64,000 nt of DNA from Streptomyces sp. IMTB 2501 (GTDB lineage: Bacteria > Actinomycetota > Actinomycetes > Streptomycetales > Streptomycetaceae), in assembly GCF_001953885.1 (NCBI RefSeq), contig NZ_MQUS01000009.1:62277-126276 (forward strand), in the 5' to 3' direction. Of this stretch, positions 31,829 to 39,479 are shown one piece after another; the stretch's first letter is position 1; every line of letters starts with the position of its first letter. Both the position numbers and the translations under genes were made by a program. The notes below the pieces were generated by a model. It was not told the DNA's origin. It made no database searches and saw only the letters and a program-made list of their open reading frames with translations.

Positions 31829-32844
31829 CCGTACGCAACCGCATCCTGATCCTGGTCTCGGCCGTCGCCGTGCTGGCGGCGGTCGGGGTCGCGGCTGTGC
31901 TGCATGCCTCGGCCCGGGCCGACCGGCGCAACCACACCCAGGCGGGCGGTCCGCGGGTCACGCCGGGCCCGGTGACGCTGACGGGGCAGGGGTCGATGGT
32001 CTTCCGGAACATGGCGTGGGGGCCGCATCGGGACGAGGTCGTCAGCGTTCCGGCCGGCGATCCGTCGGGGCCGCGTACCGCCTCCGGCGTCAAGTGCCTG
32101 CGGTTCTACGCCGCTTCGGGGACGGGTGTGTGTCTGCAAGCGGTGCACGGGCCGGTTTCGGACACGTATCGGGCGCTGATTCTGGATGACCGGTTGCGGA
32201 CCGTGCACAAGTACGACGTGCCGGGCATCCCCTCCCGCGCCCGGGTCTCCCCCACCGGGCACTTCGCCGCCTGGACGGCGTTCGTGGGCGGTGACAGCTA
32301 CGCCGGTACGAACTTCTCGACGCGCGCGGCGATCGTGGACACCCGCAGTGGTGAGCTGATCCCGACGCTGGAGGACTTCAAGATCGTCAAGGACGGGCAT
32401 CCGTACCGGGCTGCGGACACCAACTTCTGGGGCGTGACGTTCGCCCGCGACGACCGCACCTTCTACGCGACGCTCGCCACCCAGGGCAGCACCTATCTGG
32501 TGCGGGGCGATCTGCGGGCCCGTACCGTCACGACCCTGCACGCCGACGTCGAGTGTCCCTCGCTCTCGCCCGACGGCACGCGGATCGCCTACAAGAAGCG
32601 GGTCAAGGGCCTGCCGAAGGACGCCCCTTGGCATCTGTACGTCCTCGACCTGCGCACCCTGCGGGAGACCCCGCTGGCCGAGCGGAGGAGCGTGGACGAC
32701 CAGGCGGTGTGGCGGGACGCGCGTACGGTCGTGTACGCGCTGCCGGGGAACTACGGCGCCGATCTGTACCAGGTTCCGGCCGATGGGTCGGGGGCTCCTC
32801 GGCGGATCAGTACGGCCGCCGTGTCACCGGCGTACATCGGATAG
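31825..32844 (+). CDS. Membrane-anchored TolB/WD40-like beta-propeller protein
   Basis: A 339-residue protein with an N-terminal membrane anchor or signal (residues 5-29, ILILVSAVAVLAAVGVAAVL) and no lipobox Cys. The rest has propeller-blade sequence typical of TolB-like domains: ARVSPTGHFAAWTAF, GVTFARDDRTFYATL, CPSLSPDGTRIAYKK and DLYQVPADGSGAPRRIS. Its ATG overlaps the MFS stop. As third gene of a PHO-box operon it may bind a ligand or an envelope partner outside the membrane. No enzymatic residues are evident. Confidence 0.8.
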   Translation: MTVRNRILILVSAVAVLAAVGVAAVLHASARADRRNHTQAGGPRVTPGPVTLTGQGSMVFRNMAWGPHRDEVVSVPAGDPSGPRTASGVKCLRFYAASGTGVCLQAVHGPVSDTYRALILDDRLRTVHKYDVPGIPSRARVSPTGHFAAWTAFVGGDSYAGTNFSTRAAIVDTRSGELIPTLEDFKIVKDGHPYRAADTNFWGVTFARDDRTFYATLATQGSTYLVRGDLRARTVTTLHADVECPSLSPDGTRIAYKKRVKGLPKDAPWHLYVLDLRTLRETPLAERRSVDDQAVWRDARTVVYALPGNYGADLYQVPADGSGAPRRISTAAVSPAYIG

Positions 32845-32898
32845 CCACACCGGTCCCGGCCGCGTGACCTGCTCCGATCCGAAGTCGTTGACCAGGCT

Positions 32899-33198
32899 AT
32901 GAAGAAGATCACCGCTCTCGCCGCGCTCACCGCTGCCGGTCTCGGGCTCGCCGCTCCGGCCCACGCCCACGACGGCGACCACGGCCGCATCAACATCGCC
33001 GGCCGGACCCTGTCCGGCAACAAGATCTGCCAGCAGGCCCTCGGGCTGGTTCCCTTCGTCGTGCCGGGGACCAGCCAGCCGGTGTACGACGCCTGCAACA
33101 ACCGCGACCACGACGGTCGTGTACAGCCCCAGCCCCAGCCCCAGCGTGGTCACGTACAGCAGTTCCAGGAGACCAACTCCGAAGCCGACGCGGGGTGA
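32899..33198 (+). CDS. Small secreted protein, function unknown
   Basis: A 99-residue exported protein. MKKITALAALTAAGLGLAAPAHA is a clean signal peptide. The mature part has a His/Asp-rich start (HDGDHGRIN), two Cys (NKICQQ and YDACNN), and a QPQPQPQ tail rich in Gln and Asn. The small size, two Cys and low-complexity tail resemble cell-surface proteins of Streptomyces, but it is not a recognisable chaplin or rodlin. It is followed by a 16-bp tandem repeat. Confidence 0.7.
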   Translation: MKKITALAALTAAGLGLAAPAHAHDGDHGRINIAGRTLSGNKICQQALGLVPFVVPGTSQPVYDACNNRDHDGRVQPQPQPQRGHVQQFQETNSEADAG

Positions 33199-33212
33199 CG
33201 GCCCACCGGGCC

Positions 33213-33268
33213 GAGGAAGGGCCGGTCTGAGGAAGGGCCGGTCTGAGGAAGGGCCGGTCTGAGGAAGG
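33213..33268. repeat. Tandem repeat, 3.5 copies of a 16-bp unit
   Basis: GAGGAAGGGCCGGTCT is repeated exactly at 33213-33228, 33229-33244 and 33245-33260, then a half copy GAGGAAGG at 33261-33268. It lies in the 180-bp gap between the small secreted protein gene and an MFS gene, about 110 bp before the MFS start. Too short and too few units for CRISPR. Possibly a multi-site operator or a slippage-prone repeat. Confidence 0.9.
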
Positions 33269-33378
33269 CGGGATTCCGTCCGTGCGGTGAGCTGCGGTGC
33301 CGGGACAATGGGACGCCATCCGCATCTCCGGAGCCGCACAGGACGGGCGGGCGGTGCTTCACTCGACCAGGAGAAGCC

Positions 33379-34833
33379 GTGCCGAACACTGCCGGGGACG
33401 AGACAGGGTCGTCGAGCCGCTCCCCCGTCCCGACCGCCGGACTCCTGGTCGCCCTGCTGGTGTACGTGGAGATCAGCAGCGGTGTCGTCCAGGGCTCCAT
33501 CTCGCCGATGCTGCCCGTGCTGGGCGAGCGGCTCGGAGTCGATCCGGCCGGTCTGAACTGGGTGAACATCTGCCAGCTGCTGTCCTCGGCGGTATGCGTC
33601 CCGGCGCTGGCGCGACTCGGTGACATGTACGGACACCGGCGGCTGCTGTGGGTGACCCTGGTCTGCGTCGCCGTCGGCACCGTGCTGGTCGCCCTCGCCC
33701 CCGACTACCCCGTCCTGCTGGCCGGCCGGGCCCTCGAAGGGCTGCTGGCGGTGTGGCTGCCGCTGGAGTTCGCCATCGTCCGGGACCGGCTGCCCCGCGA
33801 GCGCGTCGCCGCCGCGATCGCCAGGCTCACCGGAGGACTGACCCTCGGTGTCTCCCTGGGCACGCTCCTCGCCGGGCTGGTGGCCCGGATCAACCCGGAT
33901 CCGCGGATCGTCCTGGCGGTGCCGGCCGTGCTCACCCTGGTCTGTCTGCCGGTCGTGGGGTTCCTGGTGCCCGAATCCGTCAACCGCGCTCGGGAGCACG
34001 CGGACGTCCGGGGCGCGGTGCTGCTCACCCTCGGTCTCGGCGCACTGCTCGTCGGGCTCTCCCAGGGCGGGCGGCTGGGGTGGACGTCCCCGGCGTTCGC
34101 CGCGCTGATGACGGGGGCGGTCGTACTTCTCGGGCTGTGGGCGGTGGCGGAACTGCGGTGCGCACGGCCGATGGTGGATCTGCGGTTCACCGTGCGCCGG
34201 GACGTGCTCCCGCTCTACGCGGCGGCGGTCACGGTCGGCGCGGCTCTGTTCGGCACCCAGTCCGCGCTCGCCACGTTCACCGCCGCCGACCCGCACCTCG
34301 GATACGGCTTCGGGTACGCCACTCTCGGCGTGGCGCTGGTGACGCTGCCGGTGGGTGTCTCCCAGTTCGCCGGGGCCAACGTCTACACCTCGGCCGCCCG
34401 CCGCGCCGGCGGGCCCCGCGCGATCGCCGCGGGCTTCGGTCTCGCCGCCGTCGGCTATCTCCTGCTGACCTGGGCGCATGCCGAGGTGTGGGAGGTGGTG
34501 GCCGCCAACGTCGTCACGGGCGTCGGTGTCGGCGCCGTCATCGCGGGGCTGCCGGCGGTGCTCGTCCGCGCGGCGCCGAAGGACGACACCGGTATCGCCG
34601 GCGGGATCTACCAGGTCTCCCGCAACATCGGCGGCAGCATCGCCGGTGCCGTCTTCGCCGCGGTGCTCGCGGCGCGGACGACGGCGGGCGGGGCGGCTCC
34701 CTCGGAAGGGGCCTATCAGACGGTGTGGCTGATCTGCGGTGTCCTGCTGGTACTCGGCGGCGTTGTCGTCTTCCGGGTCCCGCGACCCGGCGCCGACGAC
34801 ACCGCTGGCGCCGTGGCCCGGGCCGAGGCCTGA
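33379..34833 (+). CDS. MFS drug-efflux transporter (DHA2/EmrB-like)
   Basis: A 484-residue proton-coupled exporter with 13-14 predicted membrane segments. N-terminal motifs fit the DHA2 group: VQGSISPMLPVLGERLGVDPAGLNW in place of the usual substrate-entry segment, and LARLGDMYGHRRLLWV as motif A. The GTG start gives a 20-residue cytosolic lead before TM1. It is a single gene without an adjacent regulator, so the substrate cannot be predicted. The tandem 16-bp repeats are in its upstream region. Confidence 0.88.
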   Translation: MPNTAGDETGSSSRSPVPTAGLLVALLVYVEISSGVVQGSISPMLPVLGERLGVDPAGLNWVNICQLLSSAVCVPALARLGDMYGHRRLLWVTLVCVAVGTVLVALAPDYPVLLAGRALEGLLAVWLPLEFAIVRDRLPRERVAAAIARLTGGLTLGVSLGTLLAGLVARINPDPRIVLAVPAVLTLVCLPVVGFLVPESVNRAREHADVRGAVLLTLGLGALLVGLSQGGRLGWTSPAFAALMTGAVVLLGLWAVAELRCARPMVDLRFTVRRDVLPLYAAAVTVGAALFGTQSALATFTAADPHLGYGFGYATLGVALVTLPVGVSQFAGANVYTSAARRAGGPRAIAAGFGLAAVGYLLLTWAHAEVWEVVAANVVTGVGVGAVIAGLPAVLVRAAPKDDTGIAGGIYQVSRNIGGSIAGAVFAAVLAARTTAGGAAPSEGAYQTVWLICGVLLVLGGVVVFRVPRPGADDTAGAVARAEA

Positions 34834-35212
34834 GGCCGCAGGGTCGGCCCTGCTGGACGCCGCGACCGCGCCGGCGTGGACGGCCACCGAACTCGCCGCC
34901 GACGACGAGCAGGGGGCGCGCGTCTTGCACGCCCACAACGAACGGACGACGGCGACCGCCGCCCAGCCGGCCCCCGGGAAGGACCGGAACGACCGGTAGC
35001 GGGAGCGATCAGCCGGCGGAGGGCCGGCCGTCAGGCGCGGCAGCGCAGCATCTCCAGCCGGGGTTGGCGAAGGCGGCGAGCCGGTTCGCCTGCGTCTCCG
35101 GCAGGCCGCCGATCAGCACGGACGGCCGGATTCGCCGAGCCGGGAGCACGACCGGCCCGTTGTCCACGGGCCGGTCCGGTCCTCCTCACGGACCGAGCAG
35201 CTCCCGCCCCGC
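34834..35212. other. Intergenic stretch between MFS gene and glnA2
   Basis: A 379-bp region without a gene that I can support. A short + strand reading frame ending at 34999 has plausible third-base bias but no ribosome site of its own, and a minus-strand frame near 35040-35120 reads like a leftover protein end; neither has a recognisable homolog. The 3' part carries the glnA2 terminator hairpin. Confidence 0.5.
35150..35176 (-). terminator. Hairpin after glnA2
   Basis: GACCGGCCCGT (35150-35160) and ACGGGCCGGTC (35166-35176) form a perfect 11-bp stem with a 5-nt loop, 36 bp after the glnA2 stop on the minus strand. No clear U run follows. Confidence 0.65.
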
Positions 35213-36574
35213 CTACAGCACCGGCAGGTTCTTCCGCAGCTCGAACGCCGTGACCTCCGAGCGGTACTCGTGCCACTCCGCCTGCTTGTTGCGCAGGAAG
35301 AAGTCGAAGACGTGCTCGCCGAGGGTCTCGGCGACCAGGTCGCTGCGTTCCATCAGGGCGAGGGCCTCGCCGAGGTTCTGCGGGAGGGGTTCGATGCCCA
35401 TCGCGCGGCGCTCGGCGTCGGAGAGGGCCCAGACGTCGTCCTCGGCGCCCGGCGGGAGCTCGTAGCCCTCCTCGATGCCCTTCAGGCCGGCGGCCAGCAG
35501 GAGGGCGTAGGCCAGGTACGGGTTGGCTCCGGAGTCGATGGAGCGGACCTCGACGCGCGCGGAGCCGGTCTTGCCGGGCTTGTACATCGGGACGCGGACC
35601 AGGGCGCTGCGGTTGTTGTGGCCCCAGCAGATGTACGACGGGGCCTCGCCGCCGGCGCCCGCGGTGCGCTCGGAGCCGCCCCAGATGCGCTTGTAGGAGT
35701 TCACCCACTGGTTGGTGACCGCCGAGATCTCCGCCGCGTGCTTGAGCAGGCCCGCGATGAAGGAGCGGCCGACCTTGGAGAGCTGGTATTCCGCGCCCGA
35801 CTCGTAGAACGCGTTGCGGTCGCCCTCGAAGAGGGAGAGGTGGGTGTGCATGCCGCTGCCGGGGTGCTCCGAGAAGGGCTTCGGCATGAAGGTCGCCTGG
35901 ACGCCCTGCTCCAGCGCGACCTGCTTCATGACCAGGCGGAACGTCATGATGTTGTCGGCCGTCGACAGCGCGTCGGCGTAGCGGAGGTCGATCTCCTGCT
36001 GGCCCGGGGCGCCCTCGTGGTGGGAGAACTCCACCGAGATGCCCATCGACTCCAGCATGGTGATCGCCTGGCGGCGGAAGTCCATGCCGACGTTGGTGGG
36101 CGTGTGGTCGAAGTAGCCCGAGTTGTCGGCCGGGGTGGGACGGGAGCCGTCCAGCGGGCGGTCCTTCAGCAGGAAGAACTCGATCTCGGGGTGGGTGTAG
36201 AAGGTGAAGCCCAGGTCGGAGGTGCGGGCCAGGGCACGCTTCAGGACGTAGCGCGGGTCCGCGAAGGACGGGGAGCCGTCCGGCATGAGGATGTCGCAGA
36301 ACATCCGGGCCGTGCCCGGGGTCTCCGCGCGCCACGGCAGGACCTGGAAGGTGGAGGGGTCCGGCTTGGCGATCATGTCGGACTCGTACACCCGGGCGAA
36401 GCCCTCGATGGCGGAGCCGTCGAAGCCGATGCCCTCGTCGAAGGCCTGCTCCAGTTCGGCGGGGGCCACGGCGACGGACTTGAGGAAGCCCAGCACGTCC
36501 GTGAACCACAGGCGTACGAACCGGATGTCGCGCTCCTCCAAGGTCCGGAGCACGAACTCCTGCTGCTTGTCCAT
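35213..36574 (-). CDS. glnA2: Type-I glutamine synthetase homolog GlnA2 (gamma-glutamylpolyamine synthetase in S. coelicolor)
   Basis: A 453-residue ATP-dependent ligase of the glutamine synthetase fold: beta-grasp domain (residues 20-110, IRFVRLWFTDVLGFLKSVAV), then the catalytic domain with EIEFFLLKD, HHEGAPGQQEIDLRYAD, PGSGMHTHLSL and YICWGHNNRSALVRVP. In S. coelicolor GlnA2 has been reported to glutamylate polyamines rather than make glutamine. Here the usual adenylylation loop NLYxLPP is replaced by EGYELPPGAED, so regulation by GlnE is doubtful. MDKQQEF at 36574 is chosen (GGGGAAG site) over ATG at 36589. Divergent from a flavohemoglobin gene. Confidence 0.9.
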   Translation of the reverse strand: MDKQQEFVLRTLEERDIRFVRLWFTDVLGFLKSVAVAPAELEQAFDEGIGFDGSAIEGFARVYESDMIAKPDPSTFQVLPWRAETPGTARMFCDILMPDGSPSFADPRYVLKRALARTSDLGFTFYTHPEIEFFLLKDRPLDGSRPTPADNSGYFDHTPTNVGMDFRRQAITMLESMGISVEFSHHEGAPGQQEIDLRYADALSTADNIMTFRLVMKQVALEQGVQATFMPKPFSEHPGSGMHTHLSLFEGDRNAFYESGAEYQLSKVGRSFIAGLLKHAAEISAVTNQWVNSYKRIWGGSERTAGAGGEAPSYICWGHNNRSALVRVPMYKPGKTGSARVEVRSIDSGANPYLAYALLLAAGLKGIEEGYELPPGAEDDVWALSDAERRAMGIEPLPQNLGEALALMERSDLVAETLGEHVFDFFLRNKQAEWHEYRSEVTAFELRKNLPVL

Positions 36575-36881
36575 CTTCCGCTTCCCCATCCTTGCTGGTC
36601 AGGCCGCCTTTCCCGGGTACCACCGGACGGCGGTCGGGCACCTGAGCATCACACCACAACACCATTTCGTGCGCGTTGCGGACCTTGATCGCCCGAGCGT
36701 CCTCGGCCTGAACGCCTCTCATACGGCAGGTGTACTGCTCTGTCGCCCATCTTGCCTGCTCGGACTGACATCCGTAATGGCCGAACCCATGCGACGAGTG
36801 AGCGAAACCACGTTCCTTTAATTTGCATCTCAGATGCAAGTTTTCATAGCGTGCCGCTCAGTCGAGTCGTGAGGAGTCCCG
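36575..36881. other. Divergent promoter region glnA2 / hmpA
   Basis: A 307-bp region. The half nearest hmpA holds an NsrR-type palindrome; the half nearest glnA2 shows no repeat or hairpin I would support. In particular I see no convincing GlnR box (gTnAc-n6-GaAAc) for glnA2. Confidence 0.6.
36820..36842. promoter_or_regulatory. NsrR-type operator before hmpA
   Basis: An 11-1-11 inverted repeat centred on C36831: left arm AATTTGCATCT, right arm AGATGCAAGTT, 10 of 11 pairs matching, with a perfect inner core TTGCATCT-C-AGATGCAA. Spacing and sequence fit Streptomyces NsrR sites. It ends 39 bp before the hmpA ATG. Confidence 0.8.
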
Positions 36882-38072
36882 ATGCTGTCCGAGCCGTCCG
36901 CAGCCACCGTCCGCGCCACCCTTCCCGCCGTCGGCGCGGCCATCGGCGAGATCACCGAGCGCTTCTACGCGCGTCTCTTCGCCGCCCACCCCGAACTGCT
37001 GCGGGACCTGTTCAACCGCGGCAACCAGGCCTCCGGCGCCCAGAAGCAGGCCCTCGCGGGCTCCATCGCCGCCTTCGCCACGCATCTGCTGGACCACCCG
37101 GACACCCGGCCCGACGCCCTCCTCGGCCGTATCGCCCACAAGCACGCCTCGCTCGGCGTCGCGCCCGGGCAGTACGCCGTCGTCCACGAGCACCTCTTCG
37201 CCGCCATCGCCGAGGTTCTCGGCGACGCCGTCACGCCCGAGGTCGCCGCCGCCTGGGACGAGGTCTACTGGCTGATGGCGAACGCGCTCATCGCCATCGA
37301 GAAGCGGCTCCACGAGGAGAGCGGCGGCCGGGGCCTGCGGGAGTGGGAGGTCGTCGAACGGGTCACGGAGACCGCGGACGTCGTCTCCCTCCGGCTGCGC
37401 CCGGCCGACGGCGGGGCGGTGCGGGACTTCCGGGCCGGCCAGTACGTCTCCGTGCGCGTGCCCCTGCCCGACGGAGCCCGGCAGATACGCCAGTACAGCC
37501 TGTCCGGGGCGCCGGGCGAGGCGGTACGGCAGTTCAGCGTCAAGCGGGTGCGGGGCGACGCCGTGACGCCCGACGGCGAGGTCTCGAACCACCTCCACGC
37601 GCGCGTGCGCGTCGGCGACCGCCTCGAACTGTCCGAACCGTACGGCGACCTGGTCCTGGACTCCGCCGGCCCGGACACGCCCCTGCTGCTCGCCTCCGCG
37701 GGCATCGGCGTGACCCCGGTGATCGCGATGTTGGCCGACCTCGCGGCGACCGGCCACCGCGGCCCGGTCACCGTCCTCCACGGCGACCGCTCCCCCGCCG
37801 ACCACGCCCTGCGCACCGACCACGAGACGTACGCCGAAAAGCTCCCGGACACATCCGTCCACTTCTTCTACGAGCGAGACGCCGCCCCGGGCACCCACAC
37901 CGGCCTGGTCGATCTCTCCGACGTCCCGGTACGCCCCGGCACGCACGCGTACCTGTGCGGCCCGCTCCCCTTCATGCGCGCCCTGCGCACCCGGCTGATC
38001 GAGAAGGGCACGCTCCCGGCCGACATCCACTACGAGGTCTTCGGCCCCGACCTCTGGCTGGCACAAGGCTGA
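36882..38072 (+). CDS. hmpA: Flavohemoglobin, nitric oxide dioxygenase
   Basis: A 396-residue cytoplasmic enzyme converting NO and O2 to nitrate with NAD(P)H. Order: globin domain (1-140) with B10 Tyr29 (ERFYARLF), E7-region Gln54 and proximal His88 (IAHKHASLGV); FAD domain (about 150-255) with RQYSLSG; NAD domain with ASAGIGVTPVIAM and AYLCGPLPFM; terminal EVFGPDLW. Full length for the Hmp family. The ATG has a GAGGAG site. A palindrome matching NsrR sites lies just upstream and an NsrR-like gene follows convergently, so induction by NO is expected. Confidence 0.95.
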   Translation: MLSEPSAATVRATLPAVGAAIGEITERFYARLFAAHPELLRDLFNRGNQASGAQKQALAGSIAAFATHLLDHPDTRPDALLGRIAHKHASLGVAPGQYAVVHEHLFAAIAEVLGDAVTPEVAAAWDEVYWLMANALIAIEKRLHEESGGRGLREWEVVERVTETADVVSLRLRPADGGAVRDFRAGQYVSVRVPLPDGARQIRQYSLSGAPGEAVRQFSVKRVRGDAVTPDGEVSNHLHARVRVGDRLELSEPYGDLVLDSAGPDTPLLLASAGIGVTPVIAMLADLAATGHRGPVTVLHGDRSPADHALRTDHETYAEKLPDTSVHFFYERDAAPGTHTGLVDLSDVPVRPGTHAYLCGPLPFMRALRTRLIEKGTLPADIHYEVFGPDLWLAQG

Positions 38073-38165
38073 GCGCCGGCACCCTGAGGGGCGAGAACCC
38101 GGGGAAACGACCAGCCCCGACGGCGCGGCAGCCGCAGGACGACAGGTCCCGGCACCCCTGGGCGC

Positions 38166-38609
38166 CTATACCGCCCCCGGCCCCCGAGAGATACCCAAGA
38201 GCAAAGGCCCCGTGGGCTCGGCCACGATCTCCGCGACCGTGACCGGATCCAGCGAAGCGAAGAACGCCTCCTGAGCCCGCCGCAGGGCGCCCCGCAGGCG
38301 ACAGCCGGAGTTCAGGGGGCACGGGGTCGCCCCCTCGCACTCGACCACGTCACCGTCGCCCTCGAAAACCCGCACCAGCGCGCCCACCGACGCCGTACGG
38401 CCCTTCTCGGTCAGGGTGAGGCCGCCGCCGCGGCCGCGCCGGGCGTCGACGAGCCCGAGGTGCTGGAGTTCGGCGACGACCTTCGCGGCATGGGTGTAGG
38501 GCACGTCCATGTCCACCGCGACCTGGCGGGTCGTGGGCGTGGCGTCGGTGGCCACGGCCAGTCGCATCAGGACGCGCAGGGCCAGGTCGGTGGAGCGCAG
38601 GAGCCGCAT
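38166..38609 (-). CDS. nsrR: Rrf2-family nitric-oxide sensor NsrR
   Basis: A 147-residue [4Fe-4S] repressor that releases DNA when its cluster reacts with NO. Winged-helix domain in residues 1-80 (TTRQVAVDMDVPYTHAAKVV; RRGRGGGLTLTEKGR). Cluster ligands Cys91, Cys97 and Cys103 (CEGATPCPLNSGC) have the spacing of S. coelicolor NsrR; Asp8, the fourth ligand there, is also at position 8 if translation starts at ATG 38609. That supports this start over the ATG at 38633, which lies inside a putative operator. It converges with hmpA, its probable target. Confidence 0.92.
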   Translation of the reverse strand: MRLLRSTDLALRVLMRLAVATDATPTTRQVAVDMDVPYTHAAKVVAELQHLGLVDARRGRGGGLTLTEKGRTASVGALVRVFEGDGDVVECEGATPCPLNSGCRLRGALRRAQEAFFASLDPVTVAEIVAEPTGPLLLGISRGPGAV

Positions 38610-38624
38610 ACCGCGAGCGTAGGT

Positions 38625-38647
38625 AATACGCATCCCGGGTTCAAATT
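38625..38647. promoter_or_regulatory. Weak NsrR-type site in the nsrR promoter
   Basis: AATACGCATCC (38625-38635), one central base, then GGGTTCAAATT (38637-38647): an 11-1-11 arrangement with 7 of 11 pairs matching, and the AA...TT ends of the hmpA site retained. Position just upstream of nsrR suggests autoregulation. Confidence 0.45.
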
Positions 38648-38804
38648 ATCCCGCCGCCGTACGCCGTCACCCGCCTTCACCCTTTTTGCGCACCACCCCG
38701 GTCGTTCCTTTGCGGTGCCCTCCCTACGGAAGGCGGCCCCTCCCCTACTACGATCAGCGGGCCCCACTTCCTGTTGCCGTCTCTTTCACCCAGAAGGACA
38801 CCTC

Positions 38805-39479
38805 ATGGGTTCCGCCAAGAACAGCAGCGCGGCGCGCAAGGCGCGCATAGAGGAGATGCGCCGCGCCGAGCGGGCGCGCGAGCGCCGCAACCGCATACTC
38901 ACGATCGCCGCGAGCGTGGTGGTCGTCGCCGGCCTCGTCGTCGGCGGTGTGGTCCTCGTGAACTCCCGGTCCGACGCCAAGAAGGACACCGCGAGCGACA
39001 CCAAGGGCGGCTCCTCCGGTGACTCCGGGCACTGGGTCGCCGGCAAGGACGGCGTGCAGACCTGGTCCGGCAAGCTGGCGCGGACGCATGTGACGGCCAA
39101 GGTGTCGTACCCGATGCACCCGCCGGTCGGCGGCAACCACAACCCGGTCTGGGCGACCTGCAACGGCACCGTCTACACCAAGCCCCTGCAGGACGAGAAC
39201 GCGGTGCACTCGCTGGAGCACGGCGCGGTCTGGGTGACGTACTCCGACAAGGCGAACAAGGCCGACATCGACGCGCTCGCGGCGAAGGTGAAGAAGACGC
39301 CGTACTCGCTGATGAGCCCGTACGCGAACCAGACGGCGCCGCTGATCCTGTCGGCGTGGGGCCACCAGGTGACGGTGAAGAGCGCGAGCGATCCGGAAGT
39401 GGACAAGTTCTTCGCGGCCTATGTGCAGGGGCAGCAGACACCCGAGCCGGGCGCCGCCTGCACCAACGGGGCGATGTAG
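38805..39479 (+). CDS. DUF3105 domain membrane-anchored protein
   Basis: A 224-residue protein. A strongly basic and charged cytosolic lead (residues 1-30, RKARIEEMRRAERARERR) is followed by one membrane helix (31-53, ILTIAASVVVVAGLVVGGVVLV), a Gly/Ser/Asp linker and an extracytoplasmic DUF3105 domain with the family hallmarks YPMHPPVGGNHNPVW, NAVHSLEHGAVWVTY and LILSAWGHQ. His-rich conserved motifs suggest metal binding, but no reaction is known. Its TAG overlaps the GTG of the DUF305 gene by one base, so the two proteins are probably made together. Confidence 0.9.
   Translation: MGSAKNSSAARKARIEEMRRAERARERRNRILTIAASVVVVAGLVVGGVVLVNSRSDAKKDTASDTKGGSSGDSGHWVAGKDGVQTWSGKLARTHVTAKVSYPMHPPVGGNHNPVWATCNGTVYTKPLQDENAVHSLEHGAVWVTYSDKANKADIDALAAKVKKTPYSLMSPYANQTAPLILSAWGHQVTVKSASDPEVDKFFAAYVQGQQTPEPGAACTNGAM

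Noticed and set aside
33213-33268. Possible CRISPR array
   Set aside because: Units are only 16 bp, directly adjacent with no spacers, and no cas genes are present.
34739-34999. An 86-codon + strand frame after the MFS gene
   Set aside because: It starts inside the MFS gene in another frame, has no ribosome site and no recognisable domain.
26413-36574. glnE and glnA2 as a modifier-target pair
   Set aside because: GlnA2 lacks the usual adenylylation loop and the expected GlnE target is the GSI enzyme, which is not in the window.
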